Positions 8,793 through 17,228 of a stretch of DNA of 50,670 nucleotides are shown piece by piece (positions within the stretch are counted from its first letter, which is position 1; every line of letters begins with the position of its first letter). The translations under genes and the position numbers were made by a program. Source of the DNA: Gammaproteobacteria bacterium (GTDB taxonomy: Bacteria > Pseudomonadota > Gammaproteobacteria > Steroidobacterales > Woeseiaceae); assembly GCA_018699395.1 (NCBI GenBank), contig JABIQN010000067.1, forward strand, positions 1-50,670, given 5' to 3'. The notes under the pieces were generated by a model that was not told the DNA's origin, made no database searches, and was given only the letters and a program-made list of their open reading frames with translations.

Positions 8793-9919
8793 ATATTTCC
8801 CTCAACAACGATCTTGCCAAATTTTGAACTGTAGTCACTGCGTTGAGACGCCTGCGCAACTGCAATTTGCAGTGCCGCATCCCGGTACGCCTTAGCGGCG
8901 GCGGAATCTGGATCTGCTAATACCGTTGGTGTACCGCTATCGGTTTGCTTACGAATACTCGATACCAACGGAAATTGCCCCAGTAATGGGATCTCGAAGT
9001 CTTCGACCATCTTATCCGCGCCACCAGAGCCGAAGATCGCCTCAGCATGTCCGCAAGAAGAGCATATATGCGTACTCATGTTTTCGACAACCCCCAGTAC
9101 AGGAATAGACACCTTTCGAAACATTGCCAAACCCTTACGAGCGTCTAGTGTCGCTATGTTTTGTGGTGTTGTGACAATTACGACACCCGAGACCGGCACT
9201 TTCTGCGAGAGTGTCAACTGGATATCACCCGTTCCAGGCGGCATGTCAACGATCAGATAATCAAGTTCGCCCCATGTCGTCTGGTGCATCAGCTGATTTA
9301 ACGCAGAAGTCACCATCGGACCACGCCAAACCATCGGCTGATCGGGATTAACCAAAAATCCGACGGACATAACTTTCAGGCCATGACCTTCGAGAGGTAA
9401 CATTGATTTTCCGTCTTCGCTGACCGGCTGCTCTCCGCTGAGTCCGAGCATTTGCGGCTGACTAGGGCCATAGATATCAGCATCGAGCACACCGACTGCC
9501 GCACCACTAGCTGAAAGGGCTAATGCGACATTTACCGCAACAGTCGACTTCCCAACGCCGCCCTTGCCAGACGCAATCGCAATAATGTTCTTGATGCCGG
9601 GAACCCGTTTCAAATTACCCTGCACCGCGTGCGAGGAAATTTTCGTCAGTATGGACACATTCGCGACAGACGCGCCCGTATGAGCACACAACTCAATCTC
9701 GATTTGCGCCTTAATTGCATCGATAGCCTCTCCTGCTGGAAAGCGCAGTTCGATTATCGCGCTGGCCTTTGTGCCCGAAACATCGGTTTTCAGGACACGG
9801 GCAATGCTACCGAGCGATTGGCCAATCGCCTCTAACTCAATGGAATTGAGGAACTTATTCACATCTGCTTCTGATAACACCGTCACACTTCGCTGGCTGA
9901 CATTAGGTAAAAAATTCAT
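8789..9919 (-). CDS. apbC: Iron-sulfur cluster carrier protein ApbC/Mrp
   Basis: 376 residues. The protein carries and transfers [4Fe-4S] clusters to apoproteins and is a P-loop NTPase of the Mrp/Nbp35 type. An N-terminal MIP18/DUF59-like domain (about residues 13-95) precedes the deviant Walker [10 protein letters not shown] (118-126). The metal-binding C-x-x-C (ICSSCG, about 284-290) is present. [10 protein letters not shown] and [11 protein letters not shown] are family signatures. Divergent from metG across a 233-base gap that should hold both promoters. Confidence 0.95.
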   Translation of the reverse strand: MNFLPNVSQRSVTVLSEADVNKFLNSIELEAIGQSLGSIARVLKTDVSGTKASAIIELRFPAGEAIDAIKAQIEIELCAHTGASVANVSILTKISSHAVQGNLKRVPGIKNIIAIASGKGGVGKSTVAVNVALALSASGAAVGVLDADIYGPSQPQMLGLSGEQPVSEDGKSMLPLEGHGLKVMSVGFLVNPDQPMVWRGPMVTSALNQLMHQTTWGELDYLIVDMPPGTGDIQLTLSQKVPVSGVVIVTTPQNIATLDARKGLAMFRKVSIPVLGVVENMSTHICSSCGHAEAIFGSGGADKMVEDFEIPLLGQFPLVSSIRKQTDSGTPTVLADPDSAAAKAYRDAALQIAVAQASQRSDYSSKFGKIVVEGNI

Positions 9920-10152
9920 TAATAAATTACTAGTAATCTAGAAATTCGTAGGTACATTGTAACGAAGCTGAGGGATGTCTGAAAGCTAGTATTGGCGGGC
10001 GATATGCAGGGTCCAATATGGTATAACATCGCCTCAGAGGCTATCGGTAACGACTTTTTTCGAGAAGATCAAAGACATCGAATAAATATCGCTGGGCGTG
10101 GCATAATCGCGCCCACTAACTACTCGACCAAACGCATGCGATTTTGCAGCAT

Positions 10153-12159
10153 ATGTCTGACAAACAAAGAAAAATTCTCGTAACCAGCGCCCTGCCTTAT
10201 GCCAATGGGCCCATCCATATGGGGCACATGGTCGAATATCTACAGACCGATATCTGGGTGCGCTTTCAAAAGCTACGTGGCCATGACTGTACTTACGTCT
10301 GCGCATCGGATTCCCATGGCACACCTATCATGCTCAAGGCCCGCGAACTGGGCGTGACCCCCAAGGCATTGACAGAAGAAATCTCGGCCGACTTTGTTCG
10401 CGATTTTTCCGACTTTGGTGTGGAGTTCGACAACTATCATTCGACCCACTCAAAAGAAAACGAACAACTGGTTGGTGAAATCTACAACCGTCTTCGAGCG
10501 GCTGGCGAAATCTACACCCGAACAATTGAGCAGTCATATGACGAGAAAGAAGGCATATTCCTTCCCGATCGATTTGTTCGTGGTACCTGCCCTCGGTGTA
10601 AAAGTGACGATCAGCCAGGTGATGCCTGTGAAGTTTGCGGCACAACAAATACGCCAGAGAGCCTGATCGATCCAATTTCCGTCTTATCCGGAACGACACC
10701 CGTAAAGCGCGAATCCGAGCACTATTTCTTTAAGCTCAGCAAACATCAGGATCGCTTACGCCAGTGGATGAGCGAAGCCACTCTTGATAAGAACGTCGTA
10801 TCGAAACTCAATGAATGGTTCGACGCCGGCCTGAATGACTGGGATATTTCACGTGATGCTCCCTACTTTGGCTTTAAAATTCCTGATACCGAGGATAAGT
10901 ATTTTTATGTCTGGCTAGATGCCCCAGTTGGATATATGGCGAGCTTCAAGAATCTTTGCGACCGCAGCGAACATCTCAACTTCGATGACTACTGGAATAA
11001 AGATAGCGATGCCGAGCTGTACCACTTTATCGGCAAAGACATCATGTATTTCCACACACTGTTTTGGCCAGCCGTGTTAAAGGGTGCCAACTTTCGAGCA
11101 CCGACCAGTGTTTTTACGCATGGCTTTTTGACCGTAAACGGGCAAAAGATGTCGAAATCACGTGGTACATTTATTAAAGCGCGAACCTATCTGGACAATC
11201 TCAATCCAGAATTCCTGCGTTACTACTACGCCGCGAAGCTGGGTCCGACAATTGAAGACATAGACCTCAATCTCGAAGACTTCGTCGCGCGCGTTAATGC
11301 AGATCTGGTGGGGAAATTAATCAATATTGCCAGCCGCTGTGCCGGGTTCATTAGCAAAGAATTTGACGGCCGACTATCAGAATTATTGCCAGACGCGGCT
11401 TTATTTTCGGAGTTCAGTGATGCATCCGATCAAATCGCTGAACATTTTGAGCGCAGAGAATATTCAAAGGCTATACGTCAGGTAATGGCGCTAGCCGACA
11501 AGGCAAATCGCTACATTGATGAAAAAAAGCCATGGGTAATGATTAAGGATGAGGAACGTCGGAGCGAAGTACAGCAGGTGTGTACGCAGGGTCTGAATAT
11601 GTTCCGAAGTTTGATGATCTATTTATCGCCAGTTAATCCCGGCGTTGCAAAAGATGTCCGCCATTTTTTCAATGAGAGTAACTGGCATTGGGATAATGCG
11701 TCGATACCGCTTCTGGACGTCTCACTACCCAAGTTCAAACCATTATTGACACGAGTTGATTCTGACCAGATTCAGCGTCTTGTCGAGCAATCTCAGGAGA
11801 GCATAACCGTGGCTGCAGCAGAATCTAATGACGATACGATCAGCATAGATGACTTTATGAAAGTCGACTTACGGATTGCTCGAATCGAGAAAGCTGAGGC
11901 GGTCGAAGGCGCGGACAAACTACTGGCACTCACCCTCGATGTTGGTAACTCCAAGCACAGCGTTTTTGCGGGCATCAAAGCTGCCTACGACCCGGAGACA
12001 CTCATTGGACGTCACGTCGTCGTGGTCGCCAATCTTGCGCCACGGAAAATGAGATTTGGCGTCTCTGAAGGTATGGTTCTCGCTACAGGACCGGGTGGAG
12101 AAAATATCTTCCTGCTTTCGCCTGATGACGGTGCAAAACCGGGCATGCGCGTCAAGTAA
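10153..12159 (+). CDS. metG: Methionyl-tRNA synthetase with C-terminal tRNA-binding domain
   Basis: 668 residues. It attaches methionine to elongator and initiator tRNA. The class I HIGH-type motif is NGPIHMGH (18-25) and the KMSKS motif is [10 protein letters not shown] zinc knuckle is visible as C-P-R-C followed by C-E-V-C, the double-Cys form of the MetG1 group. The last ~105 residues (from [22 protein letters not shown]) form the Arc1p/EMAP-II-like tRNA-binding domain, as in E. coli. I take the ATG at 10153. A TTG nine bases upstream is also in frame but adds nothing family-like. The gene before nth in this block should be rnf, but only a scar remains. Confidence 0.96.
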   Translation: MSDKQRKILVTSALPYANGPIHMGHMVEYLQTDIWVRFQKLRGHDCTYVCASDSHGTPIMLKARELGVTPKALTEEISADFVRDFSDFGVEFDNYHSTHSKENEQLVGEIYNRLRAAGEIYTRTIEQSYDEKEGIFLPDRFVRGTCPRCKSDDQPGDACEVCGTTNTPESLIDPISVLSGTTPVKRESEHYFFKLSKHQDRLRQWMSEATLDKNVVSKLNEWFDAGLNDWDISRDAPYFGFKIPDTEDKYFYVWLDAPVGYMASFKNLCDRSEHLNFDDYWNKDSDAELYHFIGKDIMYFHTLFWPAVLKGANFRAPTSVFTHGFLTVNGQKMSKSRGTFIKARTYLDNLNPEFLRYYYAAKLGPTIEDIDLNLEDFVARVNADLVGKLINIASRCAGFISKEFDGRLSELLPDAALFSEFSDASDQIAEHFERREYSKAIRQVMALADKANRYIDEKKPWVMIKDEERRSEVQQVCTQGLNMFRSLMIYLSPVNPGVAKDVRHFFNESNWHWDNASIPLLDVSLPKFKPLLTRVDSDQIQRLVEQSQESITVAAAESNDDTISIDDFMKVDLRIARIEKAEAVEGADKLLALTLDVGNSKHSVFAGIKAAYDPETLIGRHVVVVANLAPRKMRFGVSEGMVLATGPGGENIFLLSPDDGAKPGMRVK

Positions 12160-12177
12160 TCCTTACAATAGTGGAAT

Positions 12178-12300
12178 GGCCGAATTCATCGTCGCAATGC
12201 CTGTCCCGTTGACGCGATCGTCGACGCTCATCAGCTGATGCACACTATTATCAAATCAGAATGCACCGGCTGTGAATTGCGCGTCGCGGCCGCACCTTAA
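12178..12300 (+). pseudogene. Decayed 3' fragment of rnfB (electron transport complex subunit B)
   Basis: The gap between metG and nth still codes for a piece of an RnfB-type ferredoxin domain. In the frame ending at the TAA 12298-12300 one reads [20 protein letters not shown] and then [13 protein letters not shown]. The normal family text is A-C-P-V-D-A-I followed by M-H-T-(V/I) and C-T-G-C-x-L-C-x-x-P-C-P. The third cluster cysteine is now Arg and the fourth is lost. Immediately upstream the match continues only in another frame (around 12180-12205), so at least one indel is present. There is no intact start. Gene order metG-rnfB-nth (or metG-rnf operon-nth) is known in gammaproteobacteria, which supports this reading. 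Confidence 0.72.
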
Positions 12301-12317
12301 AACGGTAGACGCTGACC

Positions 12318-12953
12318 ATGAATACCGAAAAGAGAATCGCTATTTACGGCACGCTACGTGAGCAGATGCCCACACCAACCACCGAGCTAAACTACAGGAA
12401 CCCATTTGAATTAATGGTCGCTGTCATCTTGTCAGCGCAAGCAACAGACATCAGCGTTAATAAGGCGACCGATAAGCTTTATCCCGTCGCCTGCACGCCC
12501 GAATCGATTCTTGCAATTGGCGTTAACGGCTTGAAGTCCTACATACGTACTATTGGTCTTTTTAACGGCAAGGCTGAAAATATTATCAAGACATGCCGTA
12601 TCGTTATCGAAGAGCATGGCGGTGAAGTACCACGAACACGAGCAGAGCTCGAAGCTCTTCCTGGTGTTGGGCGGAAAACAGCGAATGTCATTTTGAACAC
12701 AGCGTTTGGCGAACCGACAATCGCAGTAGATACGCATATCTTCCGCGTCTCAAATCGTACCGGTCTAGCCAAAGGCAAAACACCACTGGAAGTTGAAAAG
12801 CGTCTGGTAAGAATGACACCTGATGAATTCAAGCTGGACGCACATCATTGGCTGATTCTGCATGGCCGATACGTATGTAAGGCGCGCGCACCAGTTTGCG
12901 GAAAATGCTCGATAATTAAATGGTGCGAATTCAAGAAAAAGGTAATTGCATGA
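12318..12953 (+). CDS. nth: Endonuclease III
   Basis: 211 residues, the usual length. It is a bifunctional DNA glycosylase/AP lyase that removes oxidised pyrimidines. The helix-hairpin-helix is LEALPGVGRKTANVILN with the catalytic Lys (about residue 120). The catalytic Asp is in VDTHIFRVSNR. The [4Fe-4S] cluster motif C-x6-C-x2-C-x5-C is intact at the C-terminus (CKARAPVCGKCSIIKWC). The stop overlaps the start of the DUF1841 gene (ATGA). The partner usually found upstream, rnfB or an rnf operon, survives only as a remnant. Confidence 0.96.
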   Translation: MNTEKRIAIYGTLREQMPTPTTELNYRNPFELMVAVILSAQATDISVNKATDKLYPVACTPESILAIGVNGLKSYIRTIGLFNGKAENIIKTCRIVIEEHGGEVPRTRAELEALPGVGRKTANVILNTAFGEPTIAVDTHIFRVSNRTGLAKGKTPLEVEKRLVRMTPDEFKLDAHHWLILHGRYVCKARAPVCGKCSIIKWCEFKKKVIA

Positions 12954-13375
12954 TATTCGGTCAGGACAGAAATGAGCTCAGAAAAATGTATGCTGACGCT
13001 TGGAAGAAACAATGCGATAAGTCACCCCTCACGCCGCTCGAAGCACAAATCGCAAACGTCGTCGAATGGCACCCTGAATATCACGACGACGTCACAAGTG
13101 ACGAGCTGAACAAGGACTACACACCGGATGGTGGACAGACGAATCCTTTCTTGCACATGGGGCTGCACCTTGGAATACGCGAACAGATCACTACCGACCG
13201 CCCAGCCGGAATTAACACAATCTATTCAACATTGACCAGCAGAACCGGCGATGCACATTCGGCGGAACACCAAATGATTGACTGCCTTGCAGAAATTCTA
13301 TGGGAAGCGCAGAGTCAAAATAGCCCTCCGGACGAAGTGAAATATCTCGATCGCCTGCGACGACTTATAAGGTAG
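12950..13375 (+). CDS. DUF1841 family protein
   Basis: 141 residues. It begins MIFGQDRNELRKMYADAW, the characteristic opening of DUF1841, a small soluble proteobacterial family of unknown function. Other family-like segments are PLTPLEAQIANVVEWHPEYH and NPFLHMGLHLGIREQ. I chose the ATG at 12950 because it overlaps the nth stop by four bases and matches the family start. Upstream codons would extend into nth. Co-translation with nth is likely, but no shared function is known. Confidence 0.88.
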   Translation: MIFGQDRNELRKMYADAWKKQCDKSPLTPLEAQIANVVEWHPEYHDDVTSDELNKDYTPDGGQTNPFLHMGLHLGIREQITTDRPAGINTIYSTLTSRTGDAHSAEHQMIDCLAEILWEAQSQNSPPDEVKYLDRLRRLIR

Positions 13376-13543
13376 AGACTGTAATAAATACAGTCACTTA
13401 CAGGTCTAATCTGATAACTGAAAAACAGGATTATCATGAGCGACAATAAGTCATAATATCCGTCACAAGGCGCTGGCCACGAAGAAATACGACAACATAA
13501 ATTATTAACCGGCACTCTAAGTGCTGGATAACGGAGGCGTGCA

Positions 13544-14041
13544 GTGAGAATGTCGTTCAAATTGAAAAATCAGATCATTGGAATTCTGAATCCAGTAGGA
13601 GACTGGCTTATGCTGCTGCCGATACGGCTTTTGCTAGCGTATGAATTTGGCGCTGCCGGAATGATGAAATTCAATAGCAATAACTGGTTTGCTAATTATC
13701 AAGATAATTTCCTATTCCCGCTCAACTACATCCCAGTCGAAGTTAGTTGGTTCATGGCAACCTGGGCTGAGATTTTGGGTGGCCTATGCTTACTATTCGG
13801 TCTGTTTACTCGCTTCTGGGCGTTCATTTTAATCATCGTCTCCATTATGGCGATATCGGGTGTGCACTGGCCAGACAGTTGGAACAGCTTGTCAGAGCTC
13901 TGGAAGGGTTATGCAATTACAAATAGGGGCTTCGGTAACTACCGTATGCCACTTTTGTTCATCGCTATGTTGGTTCCGTTAGTGTTCAGCGGCGGCGGAA
14001 AGCTCAGTATCGATAGTATTCTCGCCAAGAAATTTTCCTAA
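13544..14041 (+). CDS. DoxX-family membrane protein (HvfX-like)
   Basis: 165 residues with four membrane helices. The first helix region (LLPIRLLLAYEFGAAGMMKF) and the later WAEILGGLCLLFGLFTRFWA are typical of DoxX proteins, and of the HvfX subgroup linked to copper-binding peptide maturation. No hvfABC partners are present, so I would not assign that role. A perfect GGAGG at 13533-13537 lies six bases before the GTG at 13544 and twelve before an in-frame ATG at 13550, so the GTG is the better start. Preceded by a 168-base gap, so it probably has its own promoter. Confidence 0.8.
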   Translation: MRMSFKLKNQIIGILNPVGDWLMLLPIRLLLAYEFGAAGMMKFNSNNWFANYQDNFLFPLNYIPVEVSWFMATWAEILGGLCLLFGLFTRFWAFILIIVSIMAISGVHWPDSWNSLSELWKGYAITNRGFGNYRMPLLFIAMLVPLVFSGGGKLSIDSILAKKFS

Positions 14042-14121
14042 AACTGGATGATGCGACCTCATGGGTTCAGACCCGAGGACCACACGACGCGAGATAGATG
14101 GTAAAGATAAATGAATAGGGC

Positions 14122-14787
14122 CTAATCTAGATGCGGTGCTAGTGCCTGCTGCCACAAGAAATAGCCGCGCTGATTGAGGTGCAGACCATCGTCAACGAAA
14201 ACATCTCCTGGATTGCCATCAGAATCAAGTAGCGGCGATGCAAGATCAGCATATCCAAGATGCGGATGGCTTTCCGAGTACTCGCGCACCATGCGATTCA
14301 CCTCCACCATTTGTGGCCATTTATCCCACCGCAGCTTGCTTGGCTTAATTGAAATATATACCAGATGAACCTTTGGGAAATCTGACTGCACGATGGTGAT
14401 TAGCTCTTTGTAGTCCTCAAAAACCTGCTCAGCCATCTTTCCACGCCCAACGTCGTTGTCGCCGGCATACAAAAAGATCTTGGCTGGAGCATATGGTTTG
14501 ATTACCTGGTCATAGAAATGGATAACATCTGATATTTCAGACCCACCAAACCCACGATTAATAATCAGCCTATCGGGAAACGCAGTCGCTGTTGACCAAT
14601 ATCGCACACTTGAACTACCAACAAACAAAATTGCATTTTCGGGAAAGGTGTTTTTGCTATCCCATACTGCAAAGGTCTTGATATCCTTGGCGAACCTCTC
14701 TGGGTCAGGATCCGGAGAGTCGGCGTAAGTTTCCAAGCTAAAACAAAAAACGGTGATAAAAACGAGTGGATAAATATGTTTCTTCAT
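14122..14787 (-). CDS. Secreted SGNH/GDSL hydrolase
   Basis: 221 residues. A signal peptide (KKHIYPLVFITVFCFSLE, likely cut after YAD or ADS) sends it to the periplasm or outside. All SGNH blocks are visible: block I FVGSSSVRYW with the nucleophile Ser at about 59, block II Gly in NRGFGGSEISD, block III Asn in YAGDNDVGRG, and block V D-x-x-H in DDGLHLN. It should hydrolyse an ester such as an acetyl or acyl group on a carbohydrate or lipid. The substrate cannot be told. Convergent with the DoxX gene. Confidence 0.85.
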   Translation of the reverse strand: MKKHIYPLVFITVFCFSLETYADSPDPDPERFAKDIKTFAVWDSKNTFPENAILFVGSSSVRYWSTATAFPDRLIINRGFGGSEISDVIHFYDQVIKPYAPAKIFLYAGDNDVGRGKMAEQVFEDYKELITIVQSDFPKVHLVYISIKPSKLRWDKWPQMVEVNRMVREYSESHPHLGYADLASPLLDSDGNPGDVFVDDGLHLNQRGYFLWQQALAPHLD

Positions 14788-14876
14788 GGAATCGAGTCTT
14801 TTAAATTAATATTTAAGTAAAGTTACTGAGGGTTTGTCATATCCTATACGATATACTTTTTAATCAGAATCTATAT

Positions 14877-15014
14877 ATGACAATTAATTTGAATGGAAAT
14901 AGTAATCTTAAATTAACATTATTTGGTAAAAATTTACTTGATCAGGTCGCCAGGAATCATGCGCCATTAGTAAAAAATAAAACTCCATTACTTGGAAGAA
15001 ATGACGGAATTTAA
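14877..15014 (+). pseudogene. 3' scrap of a TonB-dependent receptor gene
   Basis: A 45-residue frame starting at the ATG 14877 reads LTLFGKNLLDQVARNHAPLV then KNKTPLLGRNDGI and stops. The pattern F-G-K-N-L-x-D-x-x-x-R-N-H followed by P-x-x-G-R-N is the end of TonB-dependent outer-membrane receptors. The last strand, which normally ends in an aromatic residue, is missing, and upstream nothing barrel-like continues in frame. I read it as a remnant in an AT-rich patch. Receptors of this kind (zinc-regulated type) are often found next to MerC-domain genes, which fits the neighbour at 15090. Confidence 0.6.
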
Positions 15015-15089
15015 TTTAACTCATTAATAGAGATGCTAACAAGGAAATAACCCCAGACTTACTAACAAAGTTTAGGGTTAATATGAATT

Positions 15090-15485
15090 ATGAATATACA
15101 GCCAATAACAGATAAATCTGCAGTCGCATTATCTTTTATATGTGTCCTGCATTGCTTCCTTGCTCCCTCTTTGCTTGTTTTTACTTCTAGCTTTATATCT
15201 CTATCAACTGAAAGCGAGTCAATCCATAAATTAATCATATTTGCAGCTGTTCCAATTAGTATGACTGCGTTAATACTTGGCTACCAAAATCATAAAAAAA
15301 TCACATTTCTTTCTTTCGGAATTCTAGGACTTGCAATACTTGTATTTGCGGCGATAGCTGGGGAGTATTTATTAGGAGAGTATGGAGAAAAATGGTTAAC
15401 ATTAGCAGGCTCATCTTTGACTGCTTTTTGCCATTATAAAAATTTTATAACATGCAGAAAACTAGATTGCGCGTGTCATAGTTAA
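15090..15485 (+). CDS. MerC-domain membrane protein
   Basis: 131 residues, AT-rich, with four predicted membrane helices. The start DKSAVALSFICVLHCFLAPS carries the Cys and the H-C-x-x-x-P of MerC, an inner-membrane metal importer first known from mercury resistance. A cysteine-rich tail (CRKLDCACHS) could also bind metal. No other mer genes are present. MerC homologues outside mer operons are often associated with zinc- or copper-linked TonB receptors, and the receptor scrap just upstream suggests such a context. Metal specificity is unknown. The base composition differs clearly from the flanks, suggesting transfer. Confidence 0.75.
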   Translation: MNIQPITDKSAVALSFICVLHCFLAPSLLVFTSSFISLSTESESIHKLIIFAAVPISMTALILGYQNHKKITFLSFGILGLAILVFAAIAGEYLLGEYGEKWLTLAGSSLTAFCHYKNFITCRKLDCACHS

Positions 15486-15497
15486 TAAATCCTGACA

Positions 15498-17228
15498 CTA
15501 TTTCGGCATATACAAATCAGTCAGTGTTCCCTCAAAGGCCTCTGACGCGAATGCAATCGTCTCAGAGAGCGTTGGGTGCGGATGGACGGTTAAGCTGATG
15601 TCCGACGCATCGGCATCCATTTCAATTGCCAGTCCAATCTCGGCAATAAGATCACCCGCGTTTTGGCCAACGACTGCACCACCGAGTACACGACCTGTTT
15701 TCTTATCAAACAACAGCTTCGTGAAACCTTCTGAACGGCCAAGGGCTAGCGCCCTGCCGCTTGCAGCCCACGGAAACTGCGCTTTCTCATAGTCGATACC
15801 CTGAGTCTTCGCCTCAAGCTCGGTAAGCCCAACCCATGCAATTTCAGGATCCGTGTAAGCAACCGAGGGGATCGTCCGTGCATCAAAGTAACTCTTTTTG
15901 CCTGCCACGACCTCAGCGGCAACCTTAGCCTCATGCGATGCCTTGTGCGCCAGCATTGGGCCACCGGCGAGATCACCAATCGCGAAAATGTGCGATACGT
16001 TCGTACGCATCTGCTTATCAACTTCGATGATGCCACGCTGATCAACTGTAACGCCGGCCTTCTCTGCGTCCAGAGTTCCACCATTGGCCCTCCGGCCTAT
16101 CGCAACAAGCACTCGGTCATAGACACCAGCTGCTGGTGCTTTGTCACCTTCGAAGCTGACTTCAATTCCCGGTACCGTCGCACGCATACCCGTAACTTTG
16201 GTAGATACCATGATCGCGTTATAGCGTTTTTTGATGATCTTCATAAACGGGCGCAACAGATCAGGGTCGGTACCGGGCATCAACGAGTCGGCCAACTCAA
16301 CAACACTGACGTCAGTACCTAGCGCGGCGTAGACGCAAGCCATTTCGAGACCAATAATGCCGCCGCCAACGACCAGCATTTTCTTTGGGACCGGCGTCAG
16401 CTCAAGTGCGCCAGTGGAATCGACAATTCGCGGGTCATCCGGCAAGCCCGGTAGCATTACTGGTTTGGACCCAGCCGCAATAATGCAGTACTTGAAATCG
16501 ATCGTTTCATCATTCTCCAGACGCACACGATTCGTTGATTCGAACTTAGCCACCCCGGTGATGACCTTCACTTTACGTTGTTTCGCCATGGTCTGGAGAC
16601 CGCCGGTCAGCTTTCCAACTACTTCATTCTTCCAGTCGCGCAGCTTTTCACCATCGATTTTCGGCTTACCAAAGGTGACACCATGCGCTGCCATCGCTTC
16701 TGCTTCATCAATCACTTTGGCTGCATGCAGAAGCGCCTTCGATGGAATGCACCCGACGTTCAAGCAAACGCCACCAATTACTGGCCATCGTTCGACCATT
16801 ATGACATCGACACCAAGGTCGGCGGCCCGGAATGCCGCTGTATAGCCGCCTGGGCCCGATCCTATGACAAGCAATTTCGCAGAGTAAGTTGCATCACCTC
16901 CCGCTTTGCTTATTACTCCCGCAACTACCGCTTCGATTTCGGACGGCGTCACCGCCTGCGCTTCATCGTGAGGTTTGTCAGGCGCTACAGAAGGGGCGAT
17001 CTCGGCCAGGATATTGCCCGCCGAAACCTTGCTGCCAACATCAACACTTAAGGAAACAATTTTTCCAGCTACTTCGGATGGCACGTCTATCGATGCTTTA
17101 TCGGTCTCGACCGTAATCAATGGATCCTCAACCGCAATGGTATCGCCAACGGCGACTAACACCTCAATGACCTCGACGTCTTCAAAATCACCTAGATTGG
17201 GGACTCGTAACTGCACTATTTCGATCAC
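15498..17228 (-). CDS. lpdA: Dihydrolipoyl dehydrogenase with N-terminal lipoyl domain (E3)
   Basis: 576 residues. An N-terminal lipoyl domain (about 1-80, lipoyl Lys in ETDKASIDVP) is followed by a linker and a complete dihydrolipoyl dehydrogenase. That domain has FAD site VIGSGPGGYTAAFRAADLG, redox disulfide GGVCLNVGCIPSK, NAD site VVGGGIIGLEMA, and the catalytic His-Glu in HPHPTLSE. It reoxidises dihydrolipoyl groups of the pyruvate dehydrogenase complex with NAD. Lipoyl-bearing E3 is known in Neisseria and other proteobacteria. The start is GTG, sharing one base with the aceF stop, so it is the third gene of an aceE-aceF-lpd operon. Confidence 0.95.
   Translation of the reverse strand: MIEIVQLRVPNLGDFEDVEVIEVLVAVGDTIAVEDPLITVETDKASIDVPSEVAGKIVSLSVDVGSKVSAGNILAEIAPSVAPDKPHDEAQAVTPSEIEAVVAGVISKAGGDATYSAKLLVIGSGPGGYTAAFRAADLGVDVIMVERWPVIGGVCLNVGCIPSKALLHAAKVIDEAEAMAAHGVTFGKPKIDGEKLRDWKNEVVGKLTGGLQTMAKQRKVKVITGVAKFESTNRVRLENDETIDFKYCIIAAGSKPVMLPGLPDDPRIVDSTGALELTPVPKKMLVVGGGIIGLEMACVYAALGTDVSVVELADSLMPGTDPDLLRPFMKIIKKRYNAIMVSTKVTGMRATVPGIEVSFEGDKAPAAGVYDRVLVAIGRRANGGTLDAEKAGVTVDQRGIIEVDKQMRTNVSHIFAIGDLAGGPMLAHKASHEAKVAAEVVAGKKSYFDARTIPSVAYTDPEIAWVGLTELEAKTQGIDYEKAQFPWAASGRALALGRSEGFTKLLFDKKTGRVLGGAVVGQNAGDLIAEIGLAIEMDADASDISLTVHPHPTLSETIAFASEAFEGTLTDLYMPK

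Noticed and set aside
14057-14078. Stem CCTC..GGGT / ACCC..GAGG between the DoxX and SGNH genes
   Set aside because: The stem is bulged and has no T-run on either strand, so it is not convincing as a terminator.
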